Below, piece by piece: positions 58,380 to 64,000 of a DNA stretch of 64,000 nucleotides. The position numbers were made by a program, and so were the translations under genes. Under the pieces are notes generated by a model that had not been told where the DNA came from, searched no databases, and was given only the letters and a program-made list of their open reading frames with translations. Location: positions 2,704,903 to 2,768,902 of the forward strand of contig OY756145.1 of assembly GCA_963576785.1 (NCBI GenBank), given 5' to 3'. How positions within the stretch are numbered: the first letter of the stretch is position 1; each line of letters begins with the position of its first letter. Source of the DNA: Chlorophyllum brunneum. Its lineage: Eukaryota; Basidiomycota; Agaricomycetes; Agaricales; Agaricaceae.

Positions 58380-60064
58380 ATGTCCCTTTCGCCCTCCCCA
58401 TCCCCTCCCCAGAAACCCAAGGACCAGCCCCTGGCAGAGTACGAGTCTGGCCGTGTCATCTGCCACCACTGTGGCGACGCCGTCCCCATCCGCGACGATT
58501 CCAACGACTTTACCACCGACCACTGGGACGCCCATCGCCAGAGGTGCCAACCTGCACCTGCTGCCGACCAGGCTACCGTTATATACACCCCGGAGTCCAC
58601 TGCAGAGGCTCTCGCCCACCCCCCTGCCAAGCGCCGACGAGCAAAGCGAACAGAGGAGGAACGGATACAATATCTGCGCTCGGATCCCTATGTCGCCCAG
58701 TTCGAGGCCTACCGTGTCCTCTGTGCCTCGTGCCACAAGTGGATACGGCTCAGGCCGAATTCCACATACTGCTCCATCCCTTGGGACGCCCATCGCAAGT
58801 CGTGCTTGGCCAAGAAAGTGTAGGTAATTAGCAGATGAATATATTTTGGTACTGACTTTGATCAGCAACAGCAAAAACGTCTACGCCCTCGAGGAACGAA
58901 ACAATCTATTTGGCAAGGACCCCGATGTGCGCAAGTTTGATGCAGAGCGCGTGCTCTGCAATCTCTGTGACAGGTGGATCGACGTCCCCTCCTCCGATCA
59001 TCTCCAGGCCGTCCAGAAATGGCTGCAGCATCGCGCAGACTGTCAGAAGCCCTCCCCGTGAGTCCCTCTCCCTAACCCTTTCCTATCCGCTGACCCAGCC
59101 CAGCCCCAAGCCCAAACCAGAGCCCCCTCGAAGACCCTCTCCGCGTCAATACAGTCCTTCTTACAACGATCTCTCCCCCGCAGGCTTCCCCCCTCCTCAC
59201 GAGTCTCGTCGCCGTAATGCCGAGCAGCGGGCTGCTACCCTCCGCGCTGACAGATTCATCGCCGAAGTAGAGCCAAACCGAGTGTTCTGTCTCTTGTGTC
59301 AGAAATGGGTTCAACTGCGCCGGGACAGCTCTTACTGCGCCTATCCCTGGATCCAACACAGGACAAAGTGCGAGAAGCGGCAGTACGTGATCGTTATCTC
59401 TTCATAATGTTCCCGACTGACATCTACCCGATAAAGTCAACGACATGAACGCAAGGCGGCTGAACGCGCTGATTCTTCGAAACTGCTTTCAAAGAGGCCC
59501 CTCGATCACATGCTTTCTGACAGTTCAGATTCGGACGATATGGACAGCGAAGACGCCGAAGACGACCGGATCCGAAGAAAGCATCCCAAGGACGTCGAGC
59601 GTTACATCGCTTGGCTCCGGTCCACTGAACGTCATCCCCGACCCCGAATGGTCGCCCCTCTTCCCAGCTCCTCCCGGCCCCCCCGACGATCCCTGGACGA
59701 GGACGTTGATGCAGACGGCGAGGTCGACCCTGACGGTGACGCAGAGGACGACTCTCGTCCCTCCTCTTCTCGAGGAGGTGGCCCTGTTCTCGTCCGCCGC
59801 CCACATCCCGTGGGCTTGGCCGATTTGGATTCCTCGGCCGGTCGACGCTCTTTCATCTCCGCATCTGTCTCATATCTTTTTGCCACAACATACGAATCTA
59901 CCGACGACATGTCTATTTCCGCCCTCCTTACGTATCTCAACGCCGCTATGCCACAGGACAAACACGAGGACTTTGACACCACAGAGGTCGTCAAAGCCAT
60001 AACCGCTCTTCAAGATCGTGGGCGTGTCGTTCTCCAGGGAGATATCCTTCGTTTATGCAACTAG
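58380..60064 (+). CDS. Four-repeat zinc-module protein, unknown function
   Basis: Four exons (58380-58819, 58866-59057, 59104-59382, 59437-60064; introns 46, 46 and 54 nt) encode 512 residues. Four similar units occur: VICHHCGDAVPIR...WDAHRQRC, VLCASCHKWIRLR...WDAHRKSC, VLCNLCDRWIDVP...WLQHRADC and VFCLLCQKWVQLR...WIQHRTKC. Each is C-x2-C, a Trp, about 15-20 residues, W-x2-H-R-x2-C, the layout of a small zinc-binding fold. After unit 4 come acidic stretches (DSSDSDDMDSEDAEDD, DEDVDADGEVDPDGDAEDD) and an ordered C-terminus of about 60 residues (LLTYLNAAMPQDKHEDFDTT...RGRVVLQGDILRLCN) that looks like a winged-helix. A chromatin or nucleic-acid role is an inference. The gene at 24305-25675 carries two related units. 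Confidence 0.82.
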
Positions 60065-60331
60065 ACTATACCGTGTTTTTCTTTTCTTGGAATTTTCTTG
60101 TACATGCACATCTTGGACCCTGCACGATCATCACCATGCTTCATCTGTATCATAACATAGTGCAATATATCCCATGCGCAGCATCAAACTTTAGCTCGCC
60201 CGAACATGTTTTGCATACTCGGAGACTTTTAATTGATTGTTTATTTCTGGAAAACATCCGTGATGCATGTCAACCAATTGGTCGGCTCCGTCGTATTATG
60301 TAATCACACTCTTTTTTCTCTCCACATCACC

Positions 60332-61236
60332 ATGGATGCCTTCACATACTACAGGTCTGTTTACTCCCACCATCCCTCTGTACTCGCTCGCTCACCCTCA
60401 ACAGGCAGCCCTCACTGACCAGTTTTCTCTGGGCACAATGGCTCCGAACTCCACAACATTTTCGCAGACGACTCTATCGATTTTTGCTCGTCTTTGGTCG
60501 ACCATCGTCCAACGCTCCGGGTCTTTTCAAGCTTCCTTTCGGTCTCTATGCCAAGATGGGCGGCAACGGCATCATTCAAGAAGGTCTCGCGTTACAATTT
60601 GTTGCCGACTACACCTCGATACCAGTTCCCAACGTGCTCGACCTCTTTGAAGACTCTGCTGGACCGTTGTTGATCGTGTCACGCGTTCCAGGAACACCTC
60701 TCTCACGAACACAGCCTCTCGATACGCTCTCCACTGAACAAGTTTCGACGATCGCTGATACCCTTCGTGACTGGCTCAATCAACTTCAATACCTTCAATC
60801 ACCTTACGGACGTTCCGTATGTGGCTACTTTGGCGGCACGTTCACATCTTATAGGATCAACGCCACGGATTCTGTCGGCCCTTTTCGAACTCAAGATAAA
60901 TTCCATGAAGAGCCTTGTTGCGCTCTCACGGATGAACACGATGTTCATGTCCGTGCCCTGGCAGCGATCATACGACAAAAACGATACGATATCTCATTCG
61001 TACATGGGAATGTTTCGCCCGAGAATGTACTTGTTGATCGGGAGTTTCGACCGGTGGGACTCGTTGGTTGGGAATGTGCGGCGTGGATGCCGTCGTATTG
61101 GGAATTGACCGTTGGGGCGTGGTCGAGGAGGGGCTTGTGTGGCGTTTGGAGCCATATCTTGATCAGGTGTTTACCACAGTATACGGACGAGCTCAAGGTT
61201 GATCAAGAACTGTGGAGGACTTATACACCATTTTGA
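60332..61236 (+). CDS. APH-family kinase-fold protein lacking catalytic Asp residues
   Basis: Two exons (60332-60354, 60405-61236; 50-nt intron) encode 284 residues. The fold is that of the aminoglycoside-phosphotransferase/choline-kinase-like family, widespread in fungi: LYAKMGGNGIIQEGLALQFV (N-lobe), IPVPNVLDLF, LLIVSRVPGTPL, then the catalytic-loop region FVHGNVSPENVLVD and GLVGWECAAWMPSYWE. Active members have HGD and D-W-E; here the residues are Asn210 and Gly229. Both catalytic positions are changed by what would be single-base substitutions (GAT to AAT, GAT to GGT), while the frame is intact and other landmarks are conserved. It may be a pseudokinase that still binds a ligand, or a gene in early decay. 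The start at 60332 is in a good context (ACCATGG). Confidence 0.85.
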
Positions 61237-62352
61237 TATTCTATCTTTGATTTAATCTGTCGTATATGCTTTCTCTTGTTCGTAACATACCCTAGTCACG
61301 TATGGTTAATGTTGCTTTAATTTCTTGCTTTTCCATGGAACCTTTCCAGCTTGGGTACCATCGCTCTGGTTCAACATAGTGAATCCACGATCCCAGTCCA
61401 TCATCTTCTATTCCTAGTTCTCCGTAACACTTGACAGCTACCAACAGAGCATGACCTCGCACCGCCGAGGCAATACAACTTTGCCAATCGTCCTAACAGT
61501 AGTACTCGGCACAAGGGTCTTGTGCCCGAAATTCTATTCTCCTCAGATGGTACCCCCCCCCTACAAAGATATATACACCATTGGAATCCGCACATTCTTC
61601 TGCATTTATTGAATATAAAATCATGTCATCTAGATCACACCTGAATATTCTACAGAATTTACAATATTAAATATTTTACAGAACCACCTCGGAACCACAT
61701 GGCAACTGCCGAAATATATTCCCACAGCAAGTTGGCTCCCCGAGATGCCCGGGCTTGGGACCACACCCTCGTTGGTCCTTCATTGGCCGTGTGAAAGGGG
61801 ACCACTTTTTTCCCATCCCCCACAGATTCTTCCCACGGTCACCCAGGACCAACAGGACCACCTCAGGACCATTTCAGAACCACCTCTGGTATATTAGTAA
61901 TAAATAGCGAAAAAATACCAATAAAACGAGAAAAATTAGAAAATGAATTTTAGTGCCATTATCTAAGCCCGAGAAGCCCGCGTTCTCGCGCCATTTCGAA
62001 AATACTCGAATTTAGGCGACAAAAAATCAATAAATAATTGATATATTCCGATCACACAGCCACTCCGCATATGGACTGACCTTTCCAAAATGATTGGTAC
62101 AGTGATCACTCGGCAATCAACCATCAATGCCAGCACTTTGTCGCTCTCCCTCTCACTCTCATATTACTACGGCCACACTAGCCTCTTCCTGCTACACCAC
62201 ACCGCACAAATGGCCTTACCAATCACATCGGACACCCCAACAATGATGGGGTGCTCATTTACCAACACCACCCACCCCAGCTAGTGTCTGATCGAGCGCA
62301 ATCTGCACCTGATCATACCTGATTTGCCCCCCATGTCCACTACCCCGCCCTC
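61237..62352. other. Subtelomeric non-coding DNA
   Basis: No gene. AT-rich segments (61610-61680, 61890-62050) flank a GC-richer patch at 61681-61890. Confidence 0.4.
61681..61890. repeat. Cluster of GGACCAC-type short repeats
   Basis: GAACCACCTC occurs at both ends. Between them GGACCAC or GGACCA occurs repeatedly, and GGACCACACCCTCGTTGGTCC forms a 6-bp inverted repeat. It may be a small decayed element or protein-binding array. Confidence 0.4.
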
Positions 62353-62465
62353 AAGCAGGATGTCGACCACCCTTGTGGAATGAGCAGACATATTGTTGCT
62401 TTATGGTCAAAGAGCAGACATACTGTCGCTCTCCAGTCACTGAGCAGGCCCATGGTCACTCAACA
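62353..62465 (+). repeat. Tandem repeat, period about 30 bp
   Basis: GAGCAGACATA/GAGCAGG-type units begin at 62382, 62412 and 62442, with a weaker unit at 62353. Each is followed by a short GTCxC/GTCA block. This is subtelomeric satellite-like sequence. Confidence 0.55.
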
Positions 62466-63001
62466 TGCATTGGAATCACAGAGGCCCTGACATAGGCCTG
62501 CCCCCCGCAGACCCAGTCAGGGAAGATGTGTCTTTGACCGGTACGACTATGACCACCACTACCCCTACGATTGTGGCCACAACTACAGCTACGACTACGG
62601 CCATAATAGGAATGGTCATGATCAAGAGTGCGATATCACAGATTGGAGGGACGACTGAGCGCAACAGGATATAGAGTGCAAGGTGGGAGGGGCATTATCC
62701 AGGTGCGTTGTGCATAACCCTTGCCAGAAAATACGCAGGCCAACACAACCCCAGTGTCATGTACAATTATCGCAATGTAGTAGACCGAAGAAAAATTCAA
62801 TTTATTTTACGATGACTATATCAAGCATACAGAGGTGAACCCAACCAACGTTAGCTGATACCATGGTGCACCGAATGGAGGAGGGGCCCTGACAGCCAGA
62901 GAAGCACCCTGACATCTCAGAGCGATCTGCGCCACTCCCGCCCAATCACGATACTCCAACGAAAAAGATTTCAACGTTGAACTTTTGAGCACACTATTAT
63001 C
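62466..63001. other. Subtelomeric DNA between repeat and terminal gene
   Basis: A low-complexity (ACTACN)n-like run at 62540-62620 creates a Thr-rich open frame that I do not accept as a gene. The last 60 bp may be the leader of the terminal gene. Confidence 0.4.
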
Positions 63002-63900
63002 ATGGACAAAAATTCACTGTAAGTTCAACAGATGTACGCAATTATGAACTAACACAAATGATGGCAACAGATCCAATTCCAAGCGCACACTCTCCAAGAG
63101 CTCTCAAGGAACGGCGTCTGGAAACGAAAACCCACCGTAAGTTGCAGAATGAAATACACGCACCTAGACTCAATAACCCCCACAGCAAAAAAAAACCTCG
63201 AGACTTGAACCGACCACTGTACGTAGCCACCGAGTGATCGCAAAAGTACTGGCTGAATAACAAATTTCCGTAGATGTAGAATATGCTCCCAACCAATGAC
63301 GGAAGCTGGTACGGCACACAAAGCGTGCACAAGAGCTTCCCTCTACTGCATCTATGACGGAGGAAAGACAAAAATGAAAGTGTCAAGGGATGGAATGACA
63401 CACAAGCTCACATGCCGTCGGTGTCGTGAGTCTTTCTTCTCTGCAATTGATATCACTGTAAGTACCGACAAATCTCTTGCCGCAATTCAATGCTAAATGT
63501 CACTCAGAGGCATGCAGCGAGCTGTAAAGCTGAGGGATGACCGCAGGCGAGCAAGGGAGGTACTCAACTGATGGTAAATGCTGGCCATCGTCCGTCTTCA
63601 CAACGCTCTACCACCTCATTTCCTCTGAATGAACTTCCCAGCAAACTTCCGCCGCCAGCGATTGCTCTGTCCACCTCACGGTTATCTGACAAAACCACAC
63701 CACCCCCCACCCGACCTACTTTGATGGCTGACACACTCAGTCTCTCCCCCGAAACAGTCCCCCCATCACCAGCTCTGCCGAGAGCTGCATCCACGCAACC
63801 GATTCAGGCACCCTCTATACCCACCGATACCCTCCAAACACCCCTCCTCTGGCGATATGGGCTCCTTGTCAACATCAAATGGCAAATTCTCATTTGTGCA
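63002..63900 (+). pseudogene. Zinc-finger gene truncated by the telomere
   Basis: Exons 63002-63018, 63071-63136, 63186-63218, 63274-63457 and 63508 onward, joined by four introns of 49-55 nt (GTAAGT or GTACGT donors, CAG/TAG acceptors), all in phase. The product begins MDKNSLSNSKRTLSKSSQGT and contains a Cys-rich region in exon 4 (CRICSQPMTEAGTAHKAC, LYC) and LTCRRCRESFFSAIDITRHAASC, a C-x2-C...H-x4-C finger spanning the last intron. TGA at 63538-63540 would stop it after 110 residues. The same frame then stays open for 120 more codons (Pro/Ser/Thr-rich, then LLWRYGLLVNIKWQILICA) and runs into the telomere repeats. That last segment looks like the start of another conserved domain cut at its first Cys. 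The simplest reading is a longer subtelomeric gene broken by chromosome-end loss and telomere addition. Confidence 0.6.
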
Positions 63901-64000
63901 GGGTTAGGGTTAGGGTTAGGGTTAGGGTTAGGGTTAGGGTTAGGGTTAGGGTTAGGGTTAGGGGTTAGGGTTAGGGTTAGGGTTAGGGTTAGGGTTAGGG
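63901..64000 (+). repeat. Telomere, (TTAGGG)n
   Basis: About 16-17 units of TTAGGG with the G-rich strand 5'-3' toward the end, so this is a right chromosome end. One unit near 63958-63964 has an extra G (TTAGGGG). Confidence 0.98.

Noticed and set aside
62465..62674. Thr-rich 69-codon ORF near the telomere
   Set aside because: It is produced by a simple ACTAC/GACTAC-like low-complexity run; no start context, intron or homology signal.

Overview
The window is about 64 kb from the right end of a fungal chromosome. The last 100 bases are TTAGGG telomere repeats with the G-rich strand running to the end. Introns of 45-80 nt, many with a GTNNGT 5' site, and the gene content (F-box, protoglobin, Zn2Cys6 factor with micro-exons, MEF2/RLM1-type MADS factor, GLTP, APH-like kinase fold) point to a basidiomycete, most likely Agaricomycetes. 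The species cannot be named from the sequence. Most gene models below were spliced by hand, and exon phases were checked to add up to whole codons.

Layout, left to right. (1) 1-8.5 kb: a multi-pass membrane protein gene with an in-frame TAG, an F-box/LRR-like gene and a four-exon protoglobin gene. (2) About 8.9-20.4 kb: an AT-rich block almost without CpG, holding a nested, decayed Ty3/gypsy chromovirus (10913-19598, 5-bp target duplication TCTTC), an antisense solo LTR and other repeats. (3) 20.7-21.6 kb: a second protoglobin gene, a direct duplicate of the first, so the transposon block lies between the two copies. (4) 24-39.5 kb: a zinc-module gene, two tandem paralogues of an approximately 585-residue membrane protein plus a third degenerate copy, a small Ser/His-rich protein gene and a small signal-peptide/one-TM protein gene. 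(5) 39.5-46.3 kb: a long non-coding stretch and a seven-exon MADS-box gene with two apparent GC-AG introns. (6) 46.3-53.9 kb: 7.7 kb with no supportable gene. (7) 53.9-61.2 kb: a dense cluster: a 12-exon Zn2Cys6 transcription factor, a GLTP-fold gene divergent from it by only 68 bp, a four-repeat zinc-module gene, and an APH-family protein lacking both catalytic aspartates. (8) 61.2-64 kb: the subtelomere, with short repeats, a multi-exon zinc-finger reading frame that runs open into the telomere repeats, and the telomere.

The genes do not form one obvious pathway; this is a mosaic of housekeeping-type regulators and fast-evolving subtelomeric families. The most interesting points are the telomere-truncated zinc-finger gene, the protoglobin pair in which only one copy keeps a C-terminal membrane anchor, the apparent pseudokinase, the self-priming signature of the chromovirus, the GC-AG introns and micro-exons, and a C-x2-C...H/C zinc module that recurs in three separate genes. 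All functions are inferred from reading the sequence; no database search was possible.
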